Source: Bacteroidales bacterium (GTDB lineage: Bacteria > Bacteroidota > Bacteroidia > Bacteroidales > VadinHA17). From it: a DNA stretch of 21,977 nucleotides. The stretch lies in contig JAFGXK010000247.1 in assembly GCA_016936695.1 (NCBI GenBank), positions 1 to 21,977 on the forward strand. Direction: 5' to 3'. Shown here in pieces: positions 6,226 through 13,844 of this stretch. Position numbers and translations under genes: made by a program. Below the pieces are notes generated by a model. That model was given only the letters and a program-made list of their open reading frames with translations. It was not told where the DNA came from and searched no databases. Within the stretch, counting starts at the first letter, position 1. Each line of letters starts with the position of its first letter.

Positions 6226-7464
6226 ATGTCTGACTGGAAAAAAGTTTTTGCAATAATCTTCACCGGGCAGCTGTTTTCGACTCTCAGCAGCTATATTGTA
6301 GGGTATGCAGTAACCTTTTGGCTTAGCATTGAGACGGGGTCGGCCGAGGTGCTCGCTTATGCCACTATAGCTTCCCTTCTTCCCCAGCTGGTTCTTGGAA
6401 TGTTCACCGGCGTTTTTGTCGACCGCTGGAACCGGAAACGGATAATGATTTTATCCGATGTTTTCATTGCCCTTTGCACTCTTACCATCGCCATCCTGTT
6501 TTATGCAACGGATGTAAAGATTTCCTACATATATGCATTGCTTGCTCTTCGTTCAGCCGGCATGGCTTTCCACGTCCCCGCCATGCAGGCTTCGGTCCCG
6601 CTTCTGGCTCCTCCCGACAAACTGATGCGTATATCAGGCATCAATAACATGATTCAGTCGGTGAGTGTCATTGCCAGTCCGGCTTTGGCTGCATTGCTGA
6701 TAACCCTGCTCGACATGAGCTGGGTGCTGATGATCGATGTTGGAGGTGCTCTGATTGCGGTAGTAACATTGATGATGGTTCATATTCCCAACCCTGAAAA
6801 GCTGAGCCAGGCTGAGCCGCATGTTTTCAGGGAGCTTAAGGAAGGGATCAGGGAGATTTACACCAAACCGGCTCTTTTGTGGATGTTCATATTGTCGGTT
6901 TTCATGCACATGTGCATAATGCCGATAGCGGCCTTATTCCCTCTGATGACTCTTCAGCATTTCAACGGCACTACTTACATGATGAGCATTGTGGAGATTG
7001 CCTGGGGAGTCGGGATGCTGATAGGAGGTGCCGTGCTTGGCTATAAGTGGCTGGGCAGGCACAAGGTGACAGCGATAAACCTTATGTATTTTGTGATAGG
7101 CACGACTTTCGTACTGTCAGGTCTTCTGCCCCCGTCGGGATTTGCCATATTCGCCATGATAACGGCATTCGGGGGTATTTCGGCTGCTGTTTATTCCGGG
7201 TCGTTCACAGTTGTAATACAAACCATGGTTGAACCATCGGCCCTGGGGAGAGTGTTCTCTCTTTACACAAGTCTTACGCTTATGCCTTCAATGATCGGAT
7301 TGCTCGCAACAGGGTTCATCGCTGATACCATCGGGATAGGAAATGCTTTTATAATCTCAGGTGCGGGGATTTGCATCCTAGGAATCATAGCATTTGTTGT
7401 TGCTCCACTCCGGACCATTGTAAGGGAGGAGAGCAGGGGAGGTTCGGTTATGGCAGGTAATTAG
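6226..7464 (+). CDS. MFS transporter, drug/siderophore-exporter type (EntS/MefA-like)
   Basis: A 412-aa, highly hydrophobic protein with about 12 predicted membrane helices, the usual length for this superfamily. The loop between helices 2 and 3 carries the MFS motif A as GVFVDRWNRKR (62-72) with the key D66. The form DRWNRKR is typical of the group containing the enterobactin exporter EntS and macrolide exporters. The role is probably proton-driven export of a small molecule; the substrate is unknown. The start follows GAGGATAAGAG, a modest purine-rich ribosome-binding site. It has its own promoter, divergent from the antiporter gene. Its TAG overlaps the stop of sbcC by 4 bp, tail to tail. 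No partner efflux genes are present. Confidence 0.92.
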   Translation: MSDWKKVFAIIFTGQLFSTLSSYIVGYAVTFWLSIETGSAEVLAYATIASLLPQLVLGMFTGVFVDRWNRKRIMILSDVFIALCTLTIAILFYATDVKISYIYALLALRSAGMAFHVPAMQASVPLLAPPDKLMRISGINNMIQSVSVIASPALAALLITLLDMSWVLMIDVGGALIAVVTLMMVHIPNPEKLSQAEPHVFRELKEGIREIYTKPALLWMFILSVFMHMCIMPIAALFPLMTLQHFNGTTYMMSIVEIAWGVGMLIGGAVLGYKWLGRHKVTAINLMYFVIGTTFVLSGLLPPSGFAIFAMITAFGGISAAVYSGSFTVVIQTMVEPSALGRVFSLYTSLTLMPSMIGLLATGFIADTIGIGNAFIISGAGICILGIIAFVVAPLRTIVREESRGGSVMAGN

Positions 7465-10400
7465 ACAATCTCCATTGAACTGTAACCCTGTCCGTTCCTG
7501 TTAAGCCTGATCTGGGTGGCAATACGTTCCTGCATCGCCTCGATATGAGAGATCACTCCTATTGTCTTGTTTGTTTCAAATTGCAGTTTCTCAAGAGTGT
7601 CTATTGTCAAATCGAGGGTTAAGCGGTCGAGGGAACCGAATCCTTCGTCGATGAACAGGCTTTTTATGTCGACCTGTCTCGAGGCCAGATCTGACAGGGC
7701 AAGAGCCAGCGAAAGGCTCACCAGGAAGCTTTCGCCTCCCGAAAGTGATTTTACCGATCTCTTCAGGTCGCCCATGTGAGTGTCGATCACACTCAGACTG
7801 TCGTCCTTGTCTTCTTCCGGGATGTCAAGCTGATACCTGTCGTTCAGCATCCTGAGCCTTCTGTTGGCAAGCTTTACCAGCTGATAAAGAGTGAGCTGCT
7901 GGGCAAAGGTGCTGAACTTCTTCCCTTCGGCATCGCCTATGTATTTGTTGAGAAGAACCCATTTTTCGCTGGTTTTCTTCTGACGCTCAATATCGGCATT
8001 AACGGCTTCGAGCTCTTTAAGCGACTCCGTCTGTAAACCCTTCCTTGTTACAAGGCCATCCCTCCGTACATTTTCCTCTTCAAGCTTTTTGCCAACGGTC
8101 TCCAGTTCGGCATTTAAGTCTTCAACCTGTGCAGGAGTGTCAGACAACTTCATTTCACTTAACCTCGACCTGTATTCTTTCAGGGTAGTCATAATTTCAA
8201 GAAGCCCGTTCTTCAGATTTTCTTCCCGGGCGGTAAGAACCTTGTAATCTGAATCCTTAATTATATCTTCAAGGGCTTTTCCAATTTCCGGGTAATCGGG
8301 GAGCTCATTTTTGAGTTCTTCTTCAAGAGCGGTCAGGTCCTTTCTGTCCTTTTCCACACGTTCATCCAGTTCCCTTTTTTCCTCAAGCTGCCTGTCCCTT
8401 GTGGTGTTGTTTTCGGTAAATCTTTTTATCAGAGAGCTTGTTACCTGCCTTACGTCTATACCGTTGAACAGCACTTGCCTTTTCCGGTGAAGCGCATCTG
8501 CCATGGTTTTGAGATCAAGAAGACTAACAAGACGACCAGTCAGGTCAATAAGCTTTGTCTTTGCAGTCGATTCCGAAATGAGTTTTTCCAGGTCATCGGT
8601 AAGGGTTCTCAACGAATCGAGTATAGCCTGAGGTTCCATGGACCTGTACTCTTCCGGAAGGCCGGAAAGCGCTGATTTGCATTTTTCGGTCACTTTCAGG
8701 ATATCTTTGCCAAGGTCGGCAATTTCCTTCAGTTTTCTTTCCTTTATTTCAGTATTCTGATTCAGCCGGGTTTCAAGCGAGAAAAGAATTTTTCTGCACT
8801 TTTCACATTCTTCACCGGCTTCTTTAATTTTCCCGGAGAGTTCATCAGCGGCGGCCGGACTATGTTCCCTGTATGGATGATGGATTGAACCGCAAAGTGG
8901 GCAAGGTTCTCCATCAGTAAGGCGCTGCCTGTGTTCTTCGAGACTTGCCGAAAGCTCGCGTATTCTCCTTTCCCTGATAAGATTCTCCTGTACGAGATCC
9001 GCTTTTGTTTTTTCATCCTTTGCCTTTGCGATAAGCCCGGGCAGTTCATCAATGACCTTCAGAGCTTCACTGAGTTCGTTGTTGTCTATTTCAAACCGCA
9101 GGTTAAGGTTGTTGAGTTGAAGCTTTTCAGTCTTATATCTGTCAGCGGATTCGCTGAAGAACCTCACCTTTTTCAATCCTGCCTCAGGTGATTTCACGAG
9201 TTCAGGATCAAGTCCGGCTGTCAGTAATCCGATCGAGGTATCCTTTTCAGTAATCAGTCTGCGGACATCTGCCTCCATTTTACCGGGATTGGAGAGGTCC
9301 GGCCTCATCTTAAGTTCGGCACATATTCTGACAACTTCTTTTTTGCCTGTATCTGCAAGGGTATCCTTCTCTGCTTTTTGTCTTTCAATTTCAAGTACCT
9401 TTTTCTCGAATGCATCGAGAGCGGCGGGGACCTCATCTGAACTTCCTGTGAGTCGGGCAACCTCCTTCCTGATCTCTTCATCCCTGTTCTGGCATCCGAT
9501 AATATCCTGCAGGATTTTTCCCTGCCTTTCAGTATTGCTGACAAGGTTTTTCCCCATTTGCTGCCAGTCCCACAGCTTTTTTGAGAAGGGCATCAGTTTA
9601 CGGTGCTTTTCGAGTCTTGCTCCGTTCAGTCTTACAAACTCCTCATGCTCTGATGCCAGTTCTTTTTCCCTGGTTTCCTTAACTGCCAGATTTGAAGCGA
9701 GCTGCCTGATATCTTCCTTGAGTTTTTTCTGATCGTTCAGAGTCTTTATTCTGGCAGCGTATGATTTTATAAAATTGTCCCGTTCCGCAAGTTCGGAGAG
9801 AAGTTGTGCAAAGGAGTCATTGTCCATAAGCCTGTTCCTTAGATCCTTTTCCCTTGCAAGCAGATTCTCGAGTTCCTGTCCGAATTGTCTGTTCCTGCTG
9901 AAGGCAGCTTTCCCCAGTTCCCTGTAGATCCAGCTTCCGGTTATCTGCTCAAGAAGTTTCCCCCTTTCGTCTCCTTTTGCCTTCAGGAAGGCTGAAAAGT
10001 CTCCCTGAGCAAGGATTATGGCTTTAATGAACTGATCGAAGTTTAGGCCGATGTTCTTCTCATTTCCGGGAGGGACCTCTGTTTTTTTAAGATCAAGAAG
10101 GGCTCCGCTGCTGTCGTACAGTTCCAGTTCGTATTCCCTCAGGGTACCCGTGCGGGTTTTTGATATGCTCCATTTTGAAGTAAATATGCCCTTTATGCAC
10201 TGGTAGCTTACTTCGGCAAAGCAACTGTTCATTTTCCGGGTGATTATTAGTCCGGTCCTCTCGATAAGCCCCTTTGATATCTTCTCGTCAACTCTAGGAA
10301 TCCTGTCGAAGAGTGCGAGTGTGATTACATCAAGAATGGTTGTTTTGCCTGTTCCTGTGGCGCCTGTTATTGCGAACAGTCCGGCAGATGCCAAAGGATT

Positions 10401-10472
10401 CCGGCTGAAATCTATTTCATGAACGCCTTTCAGTGAGTTTATGTTTTCAAATCTTATCTTCAGTATTTTCAT
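7461..10472 (-). CDS. sbcC: SbcC exonuclease subunit (Rad50-like SMC ATPase)
   Basis: A 1003-aa protein of the SbcC/Rad50 family, the ATPase part of the SbcCD nuclease that cleaves hairpins and processes double-strand ends. The N-terminal ATPase half has Walker A GATGTGKTT (37-45) and the family start KILKIRFENINSLKG. A long coiled coil rich in Lys, Glu and Leu follows, interrupted in the middle by a zinc hook CPLC (C524, C527) that joins two molecules. A second coiled coil leads to the C-terminal half, with the ABC signature SLSGGES (about 907-913) and Walker B SLFIDEGFGSLD (about 936-947). All key motifs are intact and the length is normal. It begins 3 nt after the stop of sbcD, so the two are certainly co-transcribed and probably coupled. 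Its stop overlaps that of the convergent MFS gene. Confidence 0.97.
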   Translation of the reverse strand: MKILKIRFENINSLKGVHEIDFSRNPLASAGLFAITGATGTGKTTILDVITLALFDRIPRVDEKISKGLIERTGLIITRKMNSCFAEVSYQCIKGIFTSKWSISKTRTGTLREYELELYDSSGALLDLKKTEVPPGNEKNIGLNFDQFIKAIILAQGDFSAFLKAKGDERGKLLEQITGSWIYRELGKAAFSRNRQFGQELENLLAREKDLRNRLMDNDSFAQLLSELAERDNFIKSYAARIKTLNDQKKLKEDIRQLASNLAVKETREKELASEHEEFVRLNGARLEKHRKLMPFSKKLWDWQQMGKNLVSNTERQGKILQDIIGCQNRDEEIRKEVARLTGSSDEVPAALDAFEKKVLEIERQKAEKDTLADTGKKEVVRICAELKMRPDLSNPGKMEADVRRLITEKDTSIGLLTAGLDPELVKSPEAGLKKVRFFSESADRYKTEKLQLNNLNLRFEIDNNELSEALKVIDELPGLIAKAKDEKTKADLVQENLIRERRIRELSASLEEHRQRLTDGEPCPLCGSIHHPYREHSPAAADELSGKIKEAGEECEKCRKILFSLETRLNQNTEIKERKLKEIADLGKDILKVTEKCKSALSGLPEEYRSMEPQAILDSLRTLTDDLEKLISESTAKTKLIDLTGRLVSLLDLKTMADALHRKRQVLFNGIDVRQVTSSLIKRFTENNTTRDRQLEEKRELDERVEKDRKDLTALEEELKNELPDYPEIGKALEDIIKDSDYKVLTAREENLKNGLLEIMTTLKEYRSRLSEMKLSDTPAQVEDLNAELETVGKKLEEENVRRDGLVTRKGLQTESLKELEAVNADIERQKKTSEKWVLLNKYIGDAEGKKFSTFAQQLTLYQLVKLANRRLRMLNDRYQLDIPEEDKDDSLSVIDTHMGDLKRSVKSLSGGESFLVSLSLALALSDLASRQVDIKSLFIDEGFGSLDRLTLDLTIDTLEKLQFETNKTIGVISHIEAMQERIATQIRLNRNGQGYSSMEIV

Positions 10473-10475
10473 GGC

Positions 10476-11705
10476 TTATTCATTCTGTTTCTGCCAGACT
10501 TCTTCAAGCAATTCGGCAAATGCTTCTTTCAGCATAATTACAGTATTCTCATCAAGATTGTCGTTTTCCATCTTTCTTTCAAAGACTTCCGAAGGCTCCA
10601 GTTCTTCAATACTGGTACCGGCATCATAAATGTCGGCCGTTCCGGATGTCTTGTTAAGAAACCTGATTCTGCTCTTTATGATCTCCATGGTTTCCATAGA
10701 GAACTCATTCACAAGTGTTTCGAGTTCGCTCCTTTTCGCAGGATCTTCATTTTCCTCAGTGGCATCAAGTTCGATAAGTGTTGTGAGGAGTCGGTTTCCC
10801 GGCGTGAGCCGGTTTAATTCTTCCTTTATGGCGCTTACTGTTCCCGTAAGTTTAATCAGATTTCTGGCAGGAGGGACCGGTACCGATGTGACCGTAGTCT
10901 TTCCCTTTTCGAGTGTATAGATGAGCACCCGGTTGGTGTTGTCTCTTTCGCTGAATGATAGTTTTACGGGCGAACCGCTGTAATGTATTTTACGGGCGCC
11001 GTCGGGCGACTGGGGGTTATGGAGGTGGCCGAGGGCATAGTGTGAGAAATATGACGGAAGTTTTCCCGCTTCAATGGCAGCCAGGTTCCCGACCTGAATA
11101 TCCCGTTCACTTTCAGACAGGGTTCCTCCCAGGACGTAGAAATGTCCCATCGCTATAGCCGGAATCCCCGGGTATAGTTTTTCACATCTTACCGCGATGT
11201 CGGAGTAAATTCGGATAATTCCCGCCCTGATGCTTTCCAGCCGGTCCTCATAGCTTTCTTCGGGAGCATGTCGCCGCAGATCAGCATCGCGGATAAAAGG
11301 AACGGATGCGATCACCAGTCCGGGATATCCGTCAGCTTCTTTAACTAAAGTCAGCATCTCACCAGGATCGTCCGGCAGTCCGCCGGTAACGTGAATGTCG
11401 AGTTCTCTCAGCAATTCCCCGGGGGCCTCGAGCATTGAAGGGGAATCGTGGTTGCCGCCTGCAATAATAACCTTGCATTTCAGCCTTGAAAGCCTGACAA
11501 GGAGTTCATAGTACATCTTTCTCGATTCGCTCGAAGGATTGGCAACATCGAAAATATCGCCCGGGATTATCAGGGAGTCAATCTTTTCGCTTTCTATAAT
11601 ATTGGTCAGCCATTCGAAAAAAAGTTGCTGGTCTTCCGCCAGCTCCTTTTCGTAAAGCCGTTTACCAATATGGAGATCTGATGTTTGAAGTATTCTGATT
11701 GCCAT
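10476..11705 (-). CDS. sbcD: SbcD exonuclease subunit (Mre11-like nuclease)
   Basis: A 409-aa calcineurin-fold nuclease and the catalytic partner of SbcC. The metal-binding motifs appear in the expected order: SDLHIG (D10, H12), GDIFD (D50), GGNHDS (N85, H86), MGHFY (H188) and LGHLH (H227, H229). The C-terminal third, after about residue 260, corresponds to the capping and SbcC-binding region. The start MAIRILQTSDLHIG at 11705 is the usual SbcD N-terminus. It is the middle gene of a three-gene unit, 18 nt after a second phosphoesterase gene and 3 nt before sbcC. The complex should act on DNA hairpins and blocked ends in the cytoplasm. Confidence 0.97.
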   Translation of the reverse strand: MAIRILQTSDLHIGKRLYEKELAEDQQLFFEWLTNIIESEKIDSLIIPGDIFDVANPSSESRKMYYELLVRLSRLKCKVIIAGGNHDSPSMLEAPGELLRELDIHVTGGLPDDPGEMLTLVKEADGYPGLVIASVPFIRDADLRRHAPEESYEDRLESIRAGIIRIYSDIAVRCEKLYPGIPAIAMGHFYVLGGTLSESERDIQVGNLAAIEAGKLPSYFSHYALGHLHNPQSPDGARKIHYSGSPVKLSFSERDNTNRVLIYTLEKGKTTVTSVPVPPARNLIKLTGTVSAIKEELNRLTPGNRLLTTLIELDATEENEDPAKRSELETLVNEFSMETMEIIKSRIRFLNKTSGTADIYDAGTSIEELEPSEVFERKMENDNLDENTVIMLKEAFAELLEEVWQKQNE

Positions 11706-11723
11706 AGTTGATGAACCGCGGGA

Positions 11724-12497
11724 TTAAATGAATTTAGCATTGAAATCGGCTGAGGGGTCTTTCTCCTCAGTATTGATGATCCACTGGAATCCTGTTTCAC
11801 CGTTTTTGTGGGTTGAGGAGCCGGCATTATAGCACCGGGGGATGCCCCAGGTTCCATGGTATATCTTCAAAGCGCTTTCTTCGTCCCTGTGGTAATGCCC
11901 GAAAAGAAGCATCTCGACCTGGTTCTCAATGATGACCTTCAGCTCTTCACTGTCCTTCAGCTGCATTGCCAGCTTGAAATCGAAGGGATGATGGTGGAGA
12001 TAAACTATTTTCCTGCTGGCAGCGACTTCAGGCCTCCGCATTAATCTTACAAGGCGTGAGAGCTGTGTTTTCCCGATTTCGCCTTCAGAGAAAAACCGAT
12101 CGTGCCAGTTCAGTTCCCAGGCAGTCGAGTCGAGACCTATGAACGCGAATTCATCGATAAGGTCAACTTTCGGGTAAGAAATTCTTCTGTCGTGAAAAAA
12201 CTTTTGTTTGAACTGTCCGACAAACTTCCTGTTTCCCAGAATTCCTGTACCGTAGTCATGATTGCCTGGTACCACCAGTACGCGGTATCCCGATTCTTCA
12301 AGACTTATGATTCCGGCAATTGCTTCTTCATACTGTTCCGGATGAAATGCATTGTCTGCAATATCCCCGGTAATAACAACAATGTAATCCGATGACGGCA
12401 GGCAGGTCCTGGAAATACCACCAATTATAAGGCGGAACCGCTCTCCGCACTCCTTGTGTCCGATATGCAGGTCGGACAGGTGAATTATCTTCTTCAC
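11724..12497 (-). CDS. Calcineurin-like metallophosphoesterase, first gene of the sbcDC operon
   Basis: A 257-aa protein with every metallophosphoesterase motif: SDLHIGH (D9, H11), TGDIADN (D45), PGNHDYG (N79, H80), LHHHPFD (H168-H170) and FGHYHRD (H201, H203). The five-block pattern and size fit small phosphodiesterases of the CpdA type, but this does not establish cyclic-nucleotide activity, so no symbol is given. It is distinct from SbcD, being shorter and lacking the cap domain. The start is a GTG at 12497, which places SDLHIG at the expected position near the N-terminus. It is 18 nt upstream of sbcD and follows a good promoter. That context suggests a nucleotide- or DNA-related task linked to SbcCD, which is inference. 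Confidence 0.9.
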   Translation of the reverse strand: MKKIIHLSDLHIGHKECGERFRLIIGGISRTCLPSSDYIVVITGDIADNAFHPEQYEEAIAGIISLEESGYRVLVVPGNHDYGTGILGNRKFVGQFKQKFFHDRRISYPKVDLIDEFAFIGLDSTAWELNWHDRFFSEGEIGKTQLSRLVRLMRRPEVAASRKIVYLHHHPFDFKLAMQLKDSEELKVIIENQVEMLLFGHYHRDEESALKIYHGTWGIPRCYNAGSSTHKNGETGFQWIINTEEKDPSADFNAKFI

Positions 12498-12524
12498 GGA
12501 TTTATGTCAAAAAATGTACAGGTT

Positions 12525-12555
12525 TAAAGATAGTACAGGATGTCCGGATTATCAA
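12525..12555 (-). promoter_or_regulatory. Promoter of the phosphoesterase-sbcD-sbcC operon
   Basis: On the minus strand a TTG element (12553-12555) is followed, after exactly 20 bp, by TATCTTTA (12525-12532), a one-base variant of TAnnTTTG. This spacing is the canonical Bacteroidota -33/-7 arrangement. The transcription start would be near 12518, about 20 nt before the GTG start. Confidence 0.6.
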
Positions 12556-12614
12556 GGATTTTCATTCCGGCGCTTTTATAGCTCCTGATAAACGGTTCTG
12601 CAGGGAGTGTCCGG

Positions 12615-13676
12615 TCAGTTTTCCGGAAGGTTGTACATACGCCGGGTCTGGCATAATACAAGAAATTGATTTCTGAATGAATCGTCGTCCTGAATTGTTG
12701 CATAAAATTCATCAAGGTACCGGAGATTCCTTATTATGGTGGCCCTGGATATCAATTTCTCTTCTTCCAGGATTGATTCAAACACTGGTTTAAGCTCCCA
12801 GAAGTATTCAAATGTATTATCATATTCCTCACTGGTATAGCACAAACCCTTATAGACTTTTCTTGGACTCAGGAATCTTTCAGGGACGTTTCTGGGTTTT
12901 GTATAGCTTGCATCGATAAGACCTGCGAAATCAAAATCATAGGGTACTGCAAGAAGAGCTTTGGTGGTATCTTCAGGTTTGAGTATTATCACATTCCGAC
13001 GGGATGTAATAAACCAGTCTTTGTTTCCTATCATATATTGAAATATCGACATAATCCTGAAGTTTTCCCTTTCGAGGTCGAAGGGAGTCAGGAATCCTTC
13101 GAATTTTTTTGCATGGAAGCGTTCAGCCAGACGGTCATCGTCCTCTATGAAGAAGCTGTATCTTTCAAATAATTCTATTTCGGTTGAGGTGTCATAATAA
13201 CTGATTCTTACCAGCCGGACATTCAGGCTCAGGTCAGTTACCCTGTTATACATTTTATAGATCAGGTATTCCTCGAGGACATCTTCCTCTCTCTGGCATG
13301 GAGTAACAAGCTTAAGTTTGTCCTCATTCATGAATATGGTATTCTCGACCTCCTTTTTCTTAAAGTTGATTCTGAGAGGAGGGAAAGAGCAGATTTCAGG
13401 ATTGCGTCTGAAATCTCCCCTGGCCCTTACTTTTACATCGAATATTTGAGTTTTTCCGTCGGGTGTATGGTAAAGAAGCTTTCCATCAACGTACACCGGT
13501 TCAGCTGCTGTATCGGCCCTGATCGCAGTAAAATCAGATCTAAGTTCAATATTGAGTATTTCATCCGACAGAAAAAGAGTATCAGGTTTTTCTGCCGGAT
13601 AAGATCCCTGAACGAAAGTCATTACCGATGAAAACGCCAGGATCAATAACAGGCGAAGTTTTAACGGTACAAGCAT
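12615..13676 (-). CDS. Exported CotH-like (atypical kinase-fold) protein
   Basis: A 353-aa protein when started at 13676; an in-frame ATG at 13730 would add 18 residues. I prefer 13676 because it gives a clean signal peptide (MLVPLKLRLLLILAFSS) and the -7 box at 13697-13704 lies between the two starts. The body follows the CotH kinase-like pattern: KVRARG (82-87), EDKLKLV with K120/K122, a helical stretch VLEEYLIYKMYNRV, then FIEDDDRLAE (E178). Next comes IGNKDW (N218, D220) with N228 in RRNVII, like a kinase catalytic loop, and YDFDFAG (D247, D249), like the metal-binding DFG element. CotH proteins phosphorylate secreted proteins in other bacteria; the target here is unknown. The similarity is from motif reading, so the family call is probable rather than certain. 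Confidence 0.65.
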   Translation of the reverse strand: MLVPLKLRLLLILAFSSVMTFVQGSYPAEKPDTLFLSDEILNIELRSDFTAIRADTAAEPVYVDGKLLYHTPDGKTQIFDVKVRARGDFRRNPEICSFPPLRINFKKKEVENTIFMNEDKLKLVTPCQREEDVLEEYLIYKMYNRVTDLSLNVRLVRISYYDTSTEIELFERYSFFIEDDDRLAERFHAKKFEGFLTPFDLERENFRIMSIFQYMIGNKDWFITSRRNVIILKPEDTTKALLAVPYDFDFAGLIDASYTKPRNVPERFLSPRKVYKGLCYTSEEYDNTFEYFWELKPVFESILEEEKLISRATIIRNLRYLDEFYATIQDDDSFRNQFLVLCQTRRMYNLPEN

Positions 13677-13696
13677 TGTGAGGATTATTATCATTA

Positions 13697-13704
13697 TAAA
13701 TTTA
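13697..13704 (-). promoter_or_regulatory. Candidate -7 box for the CotH-like gene
   Basis: TAAATTTA on the minus strand matches TAnnTTTR, about 20 nt before the preferred ATG at 13676. It would place the transcription start downstream of the alternative ATGs at 13730 and 13694, which supports the shorter start. No -33 TTG at 19-21 bp spacing is present; the nearest is about 23 bp away. Confidence 0.35.
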
Positions 13705-13745
13705 CGATATTCACAATAATAAAAACACAATCCCTGTCAAAAATG

Positions 13746-13778
13746 TTCAGCCGGCAATTGCATGAACTGCCGGCTGAA
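13746..13778 (-). terminator. Hairpin terminator downstream of the tricorn-like protease gene
   Basis: A perfect 11-bp inverted repeat, TTCAGCCGGCA (13746-13756) and TGCCGGCTGAA (13768-13778), with an 11-nt loop. Read on the minus strand it is followed by CATTTTTG, a short T-run. It lies about 70 bp past the stop at 13845 and just ahead of the CotH-like gene, so it should separate the two transcripts. Confidence 0.7.
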
Positions 13779-13844
13779 TATTAATTTAAACCCTGAAGAT
13801 CTTAAAAAGCGGTCTTGCGGATTAATGTTGAATTTGTCAGTGTT

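Noticed and set aside
6213..6233. Six-codon upstream ORF (ATG at 6213) overlapping the MFS start
   Set aside because: It is very short, out of frame and has no ribosome-binding site of its own. The GAGGATAAGAG stretch serves the main start.
9289..9732. 147-codon plus-strand ORF inside sbcC
   Set aside because: It is a Ser/Phe/Leu-rich antisense shadow of the Lys/Glu-rich coiled coil. SbcC has all its motifs in the other frame.
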